Positions 1-8,176 of a stretch of 64,000 nucleotides of DNA are shown here, in pieces (the first letter of the stretch is position 1; the number at the start of each line of letters is the position of its first letter). Origin of the DNA: WRMS01 sp038562165 (GTDB lineage: Bacteria; Bacillota; Peptococcia; DRI-13; UBA5745). A model generated the notes under the pieces. The model saw nothing but the letters and a program-made list of their open reading frames with translations, was not told the origin of the DNA and did no database searches. The stretch is taken from the NCBI GenBank assembly GCA_038562165.1, contig JBCFAO010000007.1:41284-105283 (forward strand), read 5' to 3'. The translations under genes were made by a program, and so were the position numbers.

Positions 1-1
1 C

Positions 2-430
2 TGTACCAGCGTGCAGTTGGCGGCAGCCGTTATGCTGGGCGGCTTCTACGCCGGCGGCCAAATTGAAGCCGTTAAAGCTTTTGCCCAGACCCTCAATGCC
101 AACGTCATCAAAATAGGCGGCTCCGCTGCCATGTCTCTTATGGGTATGCTTACCGGCTCTCAGGCCACGGCTCAAAACACGATTTTCAGCTTCTTCGGCC
201 CCATCCTGATGGACATGGGCTATACCGCCGGCCAAGCCGGCATCATCGGCTCCCACATGGCCGCTGCCGGCCAGGGTCTGCCGCCCGCCGACCTGGTGAC
301 CTTTGCCGTAGCCGGCGTAGTAGGCGGCATTTTGGGCCGTAAAATTGATCCTCTCAAATCCATGCTTTACTCCTCCGTATTCTGCTTCTATCTGATCGTC
401 GTTTCTTTCATTTACCTCTATCTCTTATAA
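2..430 (+). CDS. C-terminal part of a polytopic membrane transporter (5' end outside window)
   Basis: The reading frame is open from base 2 and ends at a TAA at 428-430, so about 142 C-terminal residues are visible and the gene starts outside the window. The fragment is hydrophobic, with several Gly/Ala-rich probable membrane segments, a loop with TGSQATAQNT and a strongly hydrophobic end FCFYLIVVSFIYLYLL. Such a Thr-Gly-Ser loop between helices is common in secondary carriers for anions, but I cannot place the family with confidence. It is followed by a strong bidirectional terminator and converges on etfA. A GTG at 11 could serve as a start, but the open frame upstream argues for a truncated longer protein. 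Confidence 0.6.
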   Translation, partial: CTSVQLAAAVMLGGFYAGGQIEAVKAFAQTLNANVIKIGGSAAMSLMGMLTGSQATAQNTIFSFFGPILMDMGYTAGQAGIIGSHMAAAGQGLPPADLVTFAVAGVVGGILGRKIDPLKSMLYSSVFCFYLIVVSFIYLYLL

Positions 431-480
431 AACTCCAGTCTAAACAGTTCAGGTTCGGCAAGCAGAGCGCAATCGGTAAA

Positions 481-514
481 AACCCGGTTCAGATAAAATC
501 TGACCGGGTTTTTT
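481..514. terminator. bidirectional intrinsic terminator between the transporter and etfA
   Basis: AACCCGGT and ACCGGGTT arms with an inner CAGAT/ATCTG extension form a hairpin with one bulged T. A T-run follows on the plus strand and another on the minus strand (AAAAA just before the left arm), so it can end both the transporter transcript and the long etfA-side operon. Confidence 0.85.
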
Positions 515-578
515 GCCGATACGTATTATTTTACAGATTAACTTTCAAAAGGTCTTATTGTTGCTCTGGCCCTGCGCT

Positions 579-1565
579 TTAGCTCAATCTTGCCAGCATG
601 CCGTCCAGGACCTTATTCAAGTCCATGGCCACGGCCACATCGGACACCTCAAAGACCGGCGCCTTTTCATCCTTATTGACGCTGATGATCAAGCCGGAAT
701 CCTTCATGCCGCAGATGTGGTGGGTGGCGCCGGAAATGCCAAAGCCCACGTATACTTTAGGACGGATGGATTTGCCGCTGGTACCGATCATCAGGTGCTC
801 GCCGCCGGACCAGCCTTCGTCCACCGCCGGCCGGGTGCAAGCGGCAGCGCCGCCGAAGATGGCCGCCAGCTTCACCAGCTTATCCCAGTTTTCCTTATTG
901 CCTAAACCGTAACCGCCGCAAAATACGATATCCGCTTTTTCCAAAGGCACGCCTTCCACTTCTTTCTTCTCAAGGTTGAGGGCCTTAAGAGGCAAATCGC
1001 TTTTCGGCAGAATGGACAGATCCATTTTTACTACATTCAAAGGCTGAGGCCGGGGCGGACCCTGAACAAAAATACCCGGTTTGACGGAGGCCATCTGGGG
1101 CCTGGTATCGGGACAGAGTATCTCTCCCAGTATCTTGCCGCCAAAAGAAGGCACATCCGCCACCAAGAGCTTATCGCTGTTGATCCGCATATCCACGCAA
1201 TGGGCAGCCACGCCGGTGGACAGGCCCGCCGCCACCGTAGGCCCCAACTGGGAGCCGATGGCCGTAGCGCCAAAGAGGAAGATCTCCGGCGCCTCTTTTT
1301 TGGCCAATTCAACGATCAGCGGGGCGTAAAGCATAGGATTATACATACCCAGAGCCGGATCGTCAGCTAAATAAACCACTTCTGCCCCTTGCTCCGCCAG
1401 CAGGCCGCAGAAAGGCTCCACGCCGTCGCCCAAAAGCACGGCCGCCACTTCCGTTTCTCCGCCCAACTCTGTGGCCAGTTCTCCGGCTTTCGTCAGTAAT
1501 TCAAAGACCACCGGGTCCAGCCCGCATTTTACCTGTTCGGCAAAAACCCAAATTTTCTTTTTCAT
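579..1565 (-). CDS. etfA: Electron transfer flavoprotein, alpha subunit
   Basis: EtfA carries FAD and passes electrons between an acyl-CoA dehydrogenase and other carriers as a heterodimer with EtfB. The protein (about 328 residues) has the N-terminal alpha/beta ETF domain and the conserved C-terminal FAD domain, seen as AVDEGWSGGEHLMIG, GISGATHHICGM and ISVNKDEKAPVFEV. I place the start at the ATG that overlaps the etfB stop (ATGA at 1565-1562), giving MKKKIWVFAEQ; an upstream ATG would add five residues without a better ribosome site. It is the last gene of the mmd-acd-etf operon and ends before the shared terminator. Whether this Etf is a bifurcating type cannot be decided by eye. Confidence 0.93.
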   Translation of the reverse strand: MKKKIWVFAEQVKCGLDPVVFELLTKAGELATELGGETEVAAVLLGDGVEPFCGLLAEQGAEVVYLADDPALGMYNPMLYAPLIVELAKKEAPEIFLFGATAIGSQLGPTVAAGLSTGVAAHCVDMRINSDKLLVADVPSFGGKILGEILCPDTRPQMASVKPGIFVQGPPRPQPLNVVKMDLSILPKSDLPLKALNLEKKEVEGVPLEKADIVFCGGYGLGNKENWDKLVKLAAIFGGAAACTRPAVDEGWSGGEHLMIGTSGKSIRPKVYVGFGISGATHHICGMKDSGLIISVNKDEKAPVFEVSDVAVAMDLNKVLDGMLARLS

Positions 1566-2401
1566 TTGCCGCCCCCCCATTCACAGCTGCCATCCAGATC
1601 AATGCTGATACCGCCGGCCCGCAGACGCTGCAGTATCTCTTCTACGATCTGTTCCGGATCGCCTTTTAGCATTTCTCCTTTGCGCTTAAGATCGGGAGTG
1701 AAAACGCCGCCGGCCTTAGTTGGGGAGCCCTCAAGGCCCAAACGGCTGTCTTCCACGATAAGGTCGGTTTTACCCCAGGTGCTGATGGGCTTGTTTTTCG
1801 CCTTAATGATACCCATAGCGGAAATGAATCTGGGCTTATTAACCTCCCTGGCTACGGCCAAAAGGCAAGGGGCTTTAATTTCCCATTCCATGGCGCCGTT
1901 TTCGATTTTGGTTTTGACCCGCAGCCGTTTTTCTTCCGGCGCCTCCAGGGCAAAGACATTCCAAAGATGAGGCACTCCCAGCCACTCGCCCAATTGGGAG
2001 GATACTTGCGCCGTGGCTCCGTCGGCGCTTTCGGCGCCGCAAAATACGATATCAAAGGAGCCCAGCTTTTCAATACCCTTGGCCAGGGTATAAGAGGTGG
2101 CCAGGGTATCGGCGCCGCCGAAGGCCCGGTCGGAAAGCAGTATCCCCTCGTCAGCTCCCATAGCCAAAGCCTCCCGCAGGTTCTCGGTAGCATTGGGAGG
2201 AGCCATGGTGATCACCGTAACTTTGCCGCCATAAGCACTCTTTAGCTGCAATGCCGCTTCGATGGCATTCTTATCCACCGGATTGATGATGGTGGGAATA
2301 CCTTCCCGGGTAATCCGCTTCGTGACGGGGTCGATGCTGACCTTGTCGTAATGTGCCGGATCCGGTACAGGCTTAATGCATACAACGATGTTTAATGCCA
2401 T
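1562..2401 (-). CDS. etfB: Electron transfer flavoprotein, beta subunit
   Basis: EtfB pairs with EtfA and binds AMP or, in bifurcating types, a second FAD. The 279-residue product begins MALNIVVCIKPVPDP, typical of EtfB, and contains VLSSQLGEW-like residues (QVSSQLGEWLGVPHL) and the VAREVNKPRFISAMGIIKAKNK stretch in shortened form near residue 180, matching the family. Length is normal for anaerobic EtfB proteins that act with butyryl-CoA-type dehydrogenases. It starts 17 bp after the acyl-CoA dehydrogenase stop with AAAGGA upstream and overlaps etfA by four bases, so translation of the two is probably coupled. Confidence 0.94.
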   Translation of the reverse strand: MALNIVVCIKPVPDPAHYDKVSIDPVTKRITREGIPTIINPVDKNAIEAALQLKSAYGGKVTVITMAPPNATENLREALAMGADEGILLSDRAFGGADTLATSYTLAKGIEKLGSFDIVFCGAESADGATAQVSSQLGEWLGVPHLWNVFALEAPEEKRLRVKTKIENGAMEWEIKAPCLLAVAREVNKPRFISAMGIIKAKNKPISTWGKTDLIVEDSRLGLEGSPTKAGGVFTPDLKRKGEMLKGDPEQIVEEILQRLRAGGISIDLDGSCEWGGGK

Positions 2402-2418
2402 AACTCAGATAATCCTTT

Positions 2419-3573
2419 CTAAGCTTTGAAATCCGCCAGAGTGCTGCCGGCAATGATCAACTGCTGAATGTGAGAAGTACCGCCGGAAGGAATGGAAGCC
2501 AATGCATCCCGGAGGAAACGGCCTACGGGGTACTCATTGATTACGCCATAGCCGCCCATCAGATCCATGCAGCGTTTGGAGGCCCGCACAGCAGCCTCGG
2601 AAGAGAAATATTTAGCCATAGCAAAATCCGTAACAGCGGGGATCTTAGCGTCTTTTTTGGCAAAAGCCGCATAGGTCAAGTACTTGGCAGCCTCGTATTC
2701 CGTACGGATGTTGGCCACCTCGAATTGGATAGCCTGCAGTTTGGCGATGGGCTTGCCGTAGAGGATACGCTCGTTGGCAAACTTGACGGCCTCTTCCACA
2801 CAGCCCCGGAGAATACCTACGCAGATGGCGCTCATGCCGGCCCGGCCCACTTCGCCGATGGCGGCCATGCCGATTTTAACGCCGGCGCCTACTTTGCCCA
2901 GGACATTGGCTTCCGGCACCTTCACATCATCCATGATGGTGTCGCCGGTAATGGAACCCCGCAGGCCCAGCTTGTTTTCATGGCGGCCCGTATTAAAGCC
3001 GGGGGTGCCTTTTTCAATAATGAAGGTGGTAATCATGTTGCGGCCCTTTTCATCCTGGCCGTTAACGGCGGTAACCACGTTGACGTCAGCCTGGTGGTTG
3101 GTGATAAAGCACTTGCGGCCGTTGATGATCCAGAAGCCGTCCTCCAGCTTGGCCGCAGCCTTCTGTCCCGTATAGTCGGAACCGCCGCCGGGCTCGGTGG
3201 TGGCAAGGCCGGCCAGCTTCTTGCCGGCGCAGCAGTCAGGCAAATACTTTTGCTTCTGCTCTTCGCTGCCGGCATCCAGAATAGCCGCCATGCCCAGATG
3301 ATGGGTCATCACAGCGATGGCCAAGCCGGCGGAATGACGGGCGATTTCTTCCAGGCAAATAGCCCTTTCAATATAGCCCATACCGGCGCCGCCGTACTCT
3401 TCCGGCACGAAAATTCCGCAGACGCCCAGTTCGCCTAAAGCCGGCAGCAATTCCGCCGGGAAATGGTCCTCTTCATCCCATTTGGCGGCATTGGGGGCAA
3501 TCTCTGCCTCTACAAACTCTCTGATGGCTTTTCTGAGCATCTCCTGCTCCTCGGTGAATTGGAAAAATTGCAT
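2419..3573 (-). CDS. Acyl-CoA dehydrogenase with an atypical active-site end
   Basis: FAD-dependent acyl-CoA dehydrogenase of about 384 residues, expected to oxidise an acyl-CoA to a 2,3-enoyl-CoA (or run in reverse) with EtfAB as electron partner. Family signatures are visible: EEYGGAGMGYIERA, the FAD/substrate region ATTEPGGGSDYTG, NGRKCFITN, and the C-terminal KRCMDLMGGYGVINEYPVGRF. The ATG at 3573 is preceded by TAAGGAGT at proper spacing; an upstream ATG three codons earlier lacks this. Oddly, the segment that usually reads Y-E-G-T with the catalytic Glu (near residue 367 in short-chain enzymes) reads IPSGGTSHIQ here, with Gly where Glu is expected. The base may come from another helix, as known for isovaleryl-CoA dehydrogenase. 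Substrate unknown. Confidence 0.93.
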   Translation of the reverse strand: MQFFQFTEEQEMLRKAIREFVEAEIAPNAAKWDEEDHFPAELLPALGELGVCGIFVPEEYGGAGMGYIERAICLEEIARHSAGLAIAVMTHHLGMAAILDAGSEEQKQKYLPDCCAGKKLAGLATTEPGGGSDYTGQKAAAKLEDGFWIINGRKCFITNHQADVNVVTAVNGQDEKGRNMITTFIIEKGTPGFNTGRHENKLGLRGSITGDTIMDDVKVPEANVLGKVGAGVKIGMAAIGEVGRAGMSAICVGILRGCVEEAVKFANERILYGKPIAKLQAIQFEVANIRTEYEAAKYLTYAAFAKKDAKIPAVTDFAMAKYFSSEAAVRASKRCMDLMGGYGVINEYPVGRFLRDALASIPSGGTSHIQQLIIAGSTLADFKA

Positions 3574-3643
3574 GTAAATCACTCCTTAATTTATTTTTAT
3601 TTTTTATACAACTAAAGCTATGTAAAAATAAAATCCAAAGATC

Positions 3644-4891
3644 TTATTTAAACATGTTAAGCAATACGCCGGCAGCTACTGCCGAACCGATAACGCCGGC
3701 CACATTGGGCCCCATAGCATGCATCAGCAAGAAGTTCTGGGGGTCCTCTTTTTGGCCTACCACCTGGGATACCCGGGCTGCCATGGGCACTGCCGACACG
3801 CCGGCGGAGCCGATCAGGGGATTGATTTTCTTGCCGCTGAGATAATACATAACCACACCCAGAAGGGTACCGCCGGCGGTACCTACGCCAAAGGCAATCA
3901 GCCCCATCACAATAATGCTGATGGTCTTTCCGCTTAAAAAGGTTTCCGCATTGGCGGTAGCGCCTACCGTAACGCCAAGGAAAATGGTAATAATGTTAAT
4001 CAAAGCATTTTGAGCTGTTTCGCTGAGACGGCCTACTACACCGGACTCCCGGAATAAGTTGCCCAGCATCAGCATACCCACCAGCGGCGCCGCATCAGGC
4101 AGCAGCAAAATTACGGCGATGGTAACGACGATGGGGAAGATGATTTTTTCTTTCTGGCTTACTTCCCGCAACTGGCCCATGCGGACCATCCGCATTTCTT
4201 TCGTGGTCAAAAGCCGCATAATCGGCGGCTGTATAATAGGCACTAAAGCCATGTAAGAGTAAGCCGCTACAGCAATGGGCCCCAGCAGGTGAGGAGCCAG
4301 CTTGGAAGTCAAGTAAATAGCCGTGGGACCGTCGGCGCCGCCGATGATGGCTGTGGAAGCCGCTTCTCTCACATCAAAGCCCAGGTATAAAGCCGCGATG
4401 AACACAAAAAAGATACCTAATTGAGCCGCCGCTCCCAACAAGAAGGTTTTGGGATTGGCAATCAGAGGCCCAAAGTCCGTCATGCAGCCGATGCCCAGGA
4501 AAATCAGGGGAGGATAGATGCCCAGCTTAACGCCTTGATAAAGATAGTAGAGCAAACCGCCGGGGGCCAGTTTGGAAGCATATAAAACGTATTCGCCCCC
4601 CTCTTTGATTTGCCACAAATGTTCCCCGGAGCCCAGCTCCGCCGCACTGGCTATGGGTCTGAGGGATTCAATGCCCGGCGACATCAGGCCGCCGTCCAAA
4701 GGCCCCGGCAAATTAATCAGCAGCATGCCAAAAGCGATAGGCAAGAGCAATAAAGGTTCAAACTTCTTGACCACAGCCAGATAGATAAGGATCAGGGATA
4801 TAGCGATCATAATAATCTGCTTATAGGTAATCATCACAATTCCCGTACTCATCCACAGGCCTTTTAAAGCTTCTATTACATTGATATCCAT
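3644..4891 (-). CDS. mmdB: Na+-translocating acyl-CoA decarboxylase, beta subunit (membrane pump)
   Basis: The beta subunit of oxaloacetate/methylmalonyl-CoA/glutaconyl-CoA decarboxylases removes CO2 from carboxybiotin and pumps Na+ outward. The 415-residue protein is hydrophobic with about nine to eleven membrane segments. Family landmarks include GIGCMTDFGPLIANPKTF, the Na+-site region IIGGADGPTAIYLTSKLAP, GVTVGATANAETFL and the C-terminal NPLIGSAGVSAVPMAARV followed by HAMGPNVAGVIGSAVAAG. TAGGAG precedes the ATG at 4891. It lies between the thioesterase and the acyl-CoA dehydrogenase, in the same operon as the other decarboxylase subunits. Confidence 0.95.
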   Translation of the reverse strand: MDINVIEALKGLWMSTGIVMITYKQIIMIAISLILIYLAVVKKFEPLLLLPIAFGMLLINLPGPLDGGLMSPGIESLRPIASAAELGSGEHLWQIKEGGEYVLYASKLAPGGLLYYLYQGVKLGIYPPLIFLGIGCMTDFGPLIANPKTFLLGAAAQLGIFFVFIAALYLGFDVREAASTAIIGGADGPTAIYLTSKLAPHLLGPIAVAAYSYMALVPIIQPPIMRLLTTKEMRMVRMGQLREVSQKEKIIFPIVVTIAVILLLPDAAPLVGMLMLGNLFRESGVVGRLSETAQNALINIITIFLGVTVGATANAETFLSGKTISIIVMGLIAFGVGTAGGTLLGVVMYYLSGKKINPLIGSAGVSAVPMAARVSQVVGQKEDPQNFLLMHAMGPNVAGVIGSAVAAGVLLNMFK

Positions 4892-4976
4892 ATCATTACT
4901 CCTAAATCCGTCAGATTTTTTGACCGGCGTATTGGCTAATCAACCAATCATCACGCTCAGGGAATATTCTGCCTTA

Positions 4977-5393
4977 TCACAGCAGCATAGCCCTCCGCCT
5001 GATCTCCTCTTCCTCCCCATCGGCGGCTTCATCCAATTTCCGTCCGTGGAGCTGCTTTTTTCCCTCTCCGTCCACGTAGATGAAGGTAAGAAATCCCTCA
5101 ATGGGCTGAATCGCCCGGTTAACCACCGTTATCTCTCCATGGACGACAATGCGGGTATTGCCGAAAGCGGCAATCCTTGATTTGATGGTAATAATTTCAC
5201 CGGGATGCACGGGATTGCGAAAAACCAGGCCATGAATATTCAGACAAAGAATAGAAGAAGAATCCCCTACTTCTGCCGCCGCCGCAATAAAAGCCGTCTC
5301 CACAAACCACTCTGCCGCTCTGCCGGCAAACAAAGTACCGTGATGATTTAAATCCCCTTGCTTTATCAAGCGTTTTGTAATATGGGTTTTCAT
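4977..5393 (-). CDS. Hotdog-fold acyl-CoA thioesterase
   Basis: A 138-residue acyl-CoA hydrolase of the cytosolic BACH/YciA type, expected to release free acid from an acyl-CoA. The hotdog signature LNHHGTLFAGRAAEWF lies at about residues 16-31, and a second conserved block VFRNPVHPGEIITIKSRI at about 77-94. The start overlaps the stop of the biotin-carrier gene (5390-5393), so it is part of the operon and probably coupled. It is unusual to find such an enzyme among decarboxylase subunits; it may drain an acyl-CoA intermediate or recover CoA, but the substrate is not visible from sequence. Confidence 0.88.
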   Translation of the reverse strand: MKTHITKRLIKQGDLNHHGTLFAGRAAEWFVETAFIAAAAEVGDSSSILCLNIHGLVFRNPVHPGEIITIKSRIAAFGNTRIVVHGEITVVNRAIQPIEGFLTFIYVDGEGKKQLHGRKLDEAADGEEEEIRRRAMLL

Positions 5394-5815
5394 CCGATGA
5401 CCACCAAGACGTCGCCGGGGTTCACGGCAGCGCCGGCCGCTACGCGAATATCTTTAACCTCTCCCCCGGTATTGCTGAATATTTCATTGTCCATTTTCAT
5501 GGCTTCCAGAATCAATACCAAATCTCCGGCGTTGACTTTATCGCCTACCTTGACGGCAATGCTCTGAATTTTACCGGGCATGGGCGAGGTAATAGCTTCC
5601 CCGCCGGTTACGGCCGCCGGCTGAGGGGCGGGCGTTGACGGCGCCGGGGCTGGGGCCGGCCCGGCAGGAGCAGCCGTTGCTGCGGTGGCCGGAGCTGCGG
5701 GAGCTGCCGCCGCTGGGGCTGGCTTCACCTGGCGAACCACAGGCTGGCTGCCGCCAATTTCCTCCACTTCCACTTCATAAGCCTGGCCGTTTACTTTTAT
5801 GTTGAATAAACGCAT
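5390..5815 (-). CDS. mmdC: Biotin carboxyl carrier subunit of the decarboxylase
   Basis: Carries biotin that shuttles CO2 from MmdA to MmdB. The product has a short N-terminal strand-rich part (MRLFNIKVNGQAYEVEV), an Ala/Pro-rich flexible linker at about residues 30-70, and a C-terminal biotinyl domain with the attachment motif EAMKMDNEI (the Lys between the two Met residues is biotinylated). I prefer the ATG at 5815: the AAAGGA ribosome site sits about nine bases upstream, while the ATG at 5827 overlaps it. The gene overlaps the thioesterase gene by four bases. Confidence 0.92.
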   Translation of the reverse strand: MRLFNIKVNGQAYEVEVEEIGGSQPVVRQVKPAPAAAAPAAPATAATAAPAGPAPAPAPSTPAPQPAAVTGGEAITSPMPGKIQSIAVKVGDKVNAGDLVLILEAMKMDNEIFSNTGGEVKDIRVAAGAAVNPGDVLVVIG

Positions 5816-5854
5816 ATTACAACTCATCCTTTCATTATTAAATGCTTAGGGGTA

Positions 5855-6301
5855 TTACACCGTCAGTCTTTTGGCCATCAGGGCTTCCCGGCCTTTTTGG
5901 GCCCAGGCGTTACCGGCGAAGGCCCCTTGCTTTTCGATCATGCCGCAAGGCTTTTTCTCTTCCTCCAGCATGGCATATACCGCTGCCGTAATGGCAGCCA
6001 GCAGTTGAGGATCGATGGCCCCTTCGGCCTGGTCATTGCTGCCGGCCTGATCCCGGCTGCCGGCCTGCTCTGCCTCAGTCCTGCCCGGCTGGGCGGCGGC
6101 CGCCGGGGCTGCTTGTTGGACGGCTAAAGCCGGAGCCGGCTTTTCTTTTGTTCCTGAAAATATGCCTATAAGCTTAATAATACCGATCAGCATAACCAAA
6201 GCTACAAAAACCACAGCCATACCGACGACGGCTGTTTTAATTCCATACCAGCCGGTGCCTAAAGCGCCCAGATGGTTAATCACCACTAAATCAGGATTCA
6301 T
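5855..6301 (-). CDS. mmdD: Decarboxylase delta/gamma subunit (OadG family)
   Basis: Small membrane-anchored subunit that helps assemble the Na+-pumping decarboxylase. One N-terminal membrane segment (VVGMAVVFVALVMLIGIIKL, about residues 25-44) is typical of OadG/MmdD. An Ala/Glu/Gln-rich linker follows, with a short repeat around AEQAGSRDQAGSNDQAEG, then an amphipathic domain ending AWAQKGREALMAKR, which resembles the WxxxGR end seen in this family. It lies between mmdA and mmdC on the same strand with short gaps. Confidence 0.87.
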   Translation of the reverse strand: MNPDLVVINHLGALGTGWYGIKTAVVGMAVVFVALVMLIGIIKLIGIFSGTKEKPAPALAVQQAAPAAAAQPGRTEAEQAGSRDQAGSNDQAEGAIDPQLLAAITAAVYAMLEEEKKPCGMIEKQGAFAGNAWAQKGREALMAKRLTV

Positions 6302-6337
6302 GACCGATTACTCCTTTCAATGCCTGCCGTAGAACCG

Positions 6338-7888
6338 TTACATGGGGATATTGCCGTGCTTTTTGGCAGGACGACTTTCCCGCTTCGTAGACAGCATCCG
6401 TAAAGCATTGACCAGTACCGGCCGGGTCTCCGCCGGTTCAATAACCAGATCGGCCAAGCCGCTTTCCGCCGCTACATAAGGAGTAGCGAAACGCTCCTTA
6501 TATTCCTCAATCAGCCTTTGGCGGGTAGCTTCCGGGTCGGCAGCGGCTTCAATCTCCTTGCGGAAAATGATATTAGCGGCCCCTTCGGCTCCCATAACGG
6601 CAATTTCCGCCGTGGGCCAGGCGATGACCTGGTCAGCGCCCAAATCCTTGGAGCACATAGCTAAATAAGCGCCGCCGTAAGCCTTTCTCGTCACCAAAGT
6701 GATTTTCGGTACGGTAGCTTCGGAATAAGCATAGAGCATCTTGGCTCCGTGGCGGATTATACCGCCGTATTCCTGGTTAACCCCGGGCAAAAAGCCGGGT
6801 ACATCCACCAGATTCAGCACAGGGATATTGAAGGCGTCACAAAAGCGAATAAAACGGGCCGCTTTATCCGAAGCATTAATGTCCAGGCAGCCGGCCATTA
6901 CTTTCGGCTGATTAGCAATGATTCCTACGGATTGTCCGTCAAAACGGGCGAAGCAGGTAATGATGTTGCCGGCATAGTATTCCTGCACTTCAAAGAAATC
7001 GCCGTTATCCGCAATGGCTGCAATAACCTTTTTCATATCGTAAGGCGCATTGGGGTTATCGGGAATAATGCTGTTTAACAGTTCCTCCTGCCGCAGGGGA
7101 TCATCCTGGCATTCGTAGGCCGGCCCTTCTTCCAAATTATTGGAGGGCAGAAAAGACAGCAGCCGCCGGATTTGATCAAAGCACTCCGCTTCCGTATCCG
7201 CCGCAAAATGGGCCACGCCGCTGATTTTATTGTGGGTCATGGCGCCGCCCAAAGCCTCCGCCGATACGTCCTCACCGGTGACGGTCTTAATGACCTGAGG
7301 CCCCGTAATGAACATCTTGCTGATGTCCTTCACCATAAAAACGAAATCCGTTAAAGCCGGTGAGTAAACGGCGCCGCCGGCACTGGGTCCTAAAATCACA
7401 GATATCTGAGGCACCACACCGGAAGCTATGGTATTGGCGTAAAAAATCTTGCCGTAGCCTGCCAAAGCATTGATGGCCTCCTGAATCCGGGCGCCGCCGG
7501 AATCGCTGATGCCGATAATGGGCGCTCCCATTTTCATGGCCATATCCATTACCTTGCAGATCTTATTGGCATGCATTTCCCCCAGGGAGCCTCCCAGCAC
7601 CGTAAAATCCTGGGCATAAACAAAGGTCAGGCGTCCGTCGATTGTACCGTAACCGGTGATCACGCCTTCACCGGGAGCTTCTTTGCCGGCCATATCAAAA
7701 TTACTGCAATGATGGGCCACAAATTTGTCCAGCTCCGTGAAGCTGCCTTCGTCCAGCAGGGCCAGCACCCGCTCCCGGGCCGTCAGCTTGCCCAGGCTGT
7801 GCTGCTTATCAATCGCCGCCTGGCCGCCGCCGGCCTCCACTTTACGGCTGAGTTCCCTCAGCTTTTCCATCTTTTTCATTGTTGTCAT
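6338..7888 (-). CDS. mmdA: Acyl-CoA decarboxylase carboxyltransferase, alpha subunit (methylmalonyl-CoA decarboxylase type)
   Basis: Transfers the carboxyl group of an acyl-CoA to biotin. The 516-residue length and the C-terminal end PAKKHGNIPM match methylmalonyl-CoA decarboxylase alpha and propionyl-CoA carboxylase beta; glutaconyl-CoA decarboxylase alpha is longer (about 587). Crotonase-like carboxyltransferase motifs are visible: SDSGGARIQEAINAL, ILGPSAGGAVYSPALTDF, VDVPGFLPGVNQEYGGIIR and RKAYGGAYLAMCSKDLGAD. The ATG at 7888 has TGAGGAG upstream. It is the first gene of the operon, preceded by a long regulatory region with palindromes. Substrate assignment to methylmalonyl-CoA is by family resemblance; another malonyl- or glutaconyl-type substrate is possible. 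Confidence 0.92.
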   Translation of the reverse strand: MTTMKKMEKLRELSRKVEAGGGQAAIDKQHSLGKLTARERVLALLDEGSFTELDKFVAHHCSNFDMAGKEAPGEGVITGYGTIDGRLTFVYAQDFTVLGGSLGEMHANKICKVMDMAMKMGAPIIGISDSGGARIQEAINALAGYGKIFYANTIASGVVPQISVILGPSAGGAVYSPALTDFVFMVKDISKMFITGPQVIKTVTGEDVSAEALGGAMTHNKISGVAHFAADTEAECFDQIRRLLSFLPSNNLEEGPAYECQDDPLRQEELLNSIIPDNPNAPYDMKKVIAAIADNGDFFEVQEYYAGNIITCFARFDGQSVGIIANQPKVMAGCLDINASDKAARFIRFCDAFNIPVLNLVDVPGFLPGVNQEYGGIIRHGAKMLYAYSEATVPKITLVTRKAYGGAYLAMCSKDLGADQVIAWPTAEIAVMGAEGAANIIFRKEIEAAADPEATRQRLIEEYKERFATPYVAAESGLADLVIEPAETRPVLVNALRMLSTKRESRPAKKHGNIPM

Positions 7889-8080
7889 TGACAGTAGCTC
7901 CTCACTTCCACAATGATTTTTATTGCTTTTTTACTTTGTGCCATTTGACACAAATAGGATAAGCAAGTTCCGTGCCACGAAAATCCGCCGCCGTTTTTTT
8001 TAATCAAAAACCACAAAAGCCGCACTGCACCGCCATTTTCCAGAGTGCCTCCCTTTGCTGCTCCGGCAGCAATTGTGCTC

Positions 8081-8134
8081 CAATTGTCCACCTGTAAAGT
8101 AATGTTTACGTTAAGTAAACTTTACAGCTCAATT
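8081..8134. promoter_or_regulatory. Nested palindrome upstream of the mmd operon
   Basis: Three nested inverted repeats share one centre: CTGTAAAGT/ACTTTACAG (8092-8100, 8119-8127), GTTTAC/GTAAAC (8104-8109, 8115-8120), and CAATTG on each side (8081-8086, 8129-8134). It lies about 200 bp upstream of mmdA in a region without genes. It looks like an operator for a dimeric regulator, but the cognate protein is unknown. The rest of 7889-8611 holds an array (8177-8431) and no convincing gene. Confidence 0.5.
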
Positions 8135-8176
8135 GACAGTCCTGTTCCCCTTGTATGCAGCTTCCAGTTTCCGCTT

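Noticed and set aside
2470..3438. Plus-strand frame of 322 codons opposite the acyl-CoA dehydrogenase
   Set aside because: Antisense shadow of a clear coding gene in GC-rich sequence. Similar long shadows opposite pta, gltD, gltB, porA and iorA were rejected for the same reason.
5390..5827. First ATG (5827) as start of the biotin carrier
   Set aside because: The ATG is part of the ribosome-site sequence AAAGGATG; the ATG at 5815 has the right spacing and gives the family N terminus.
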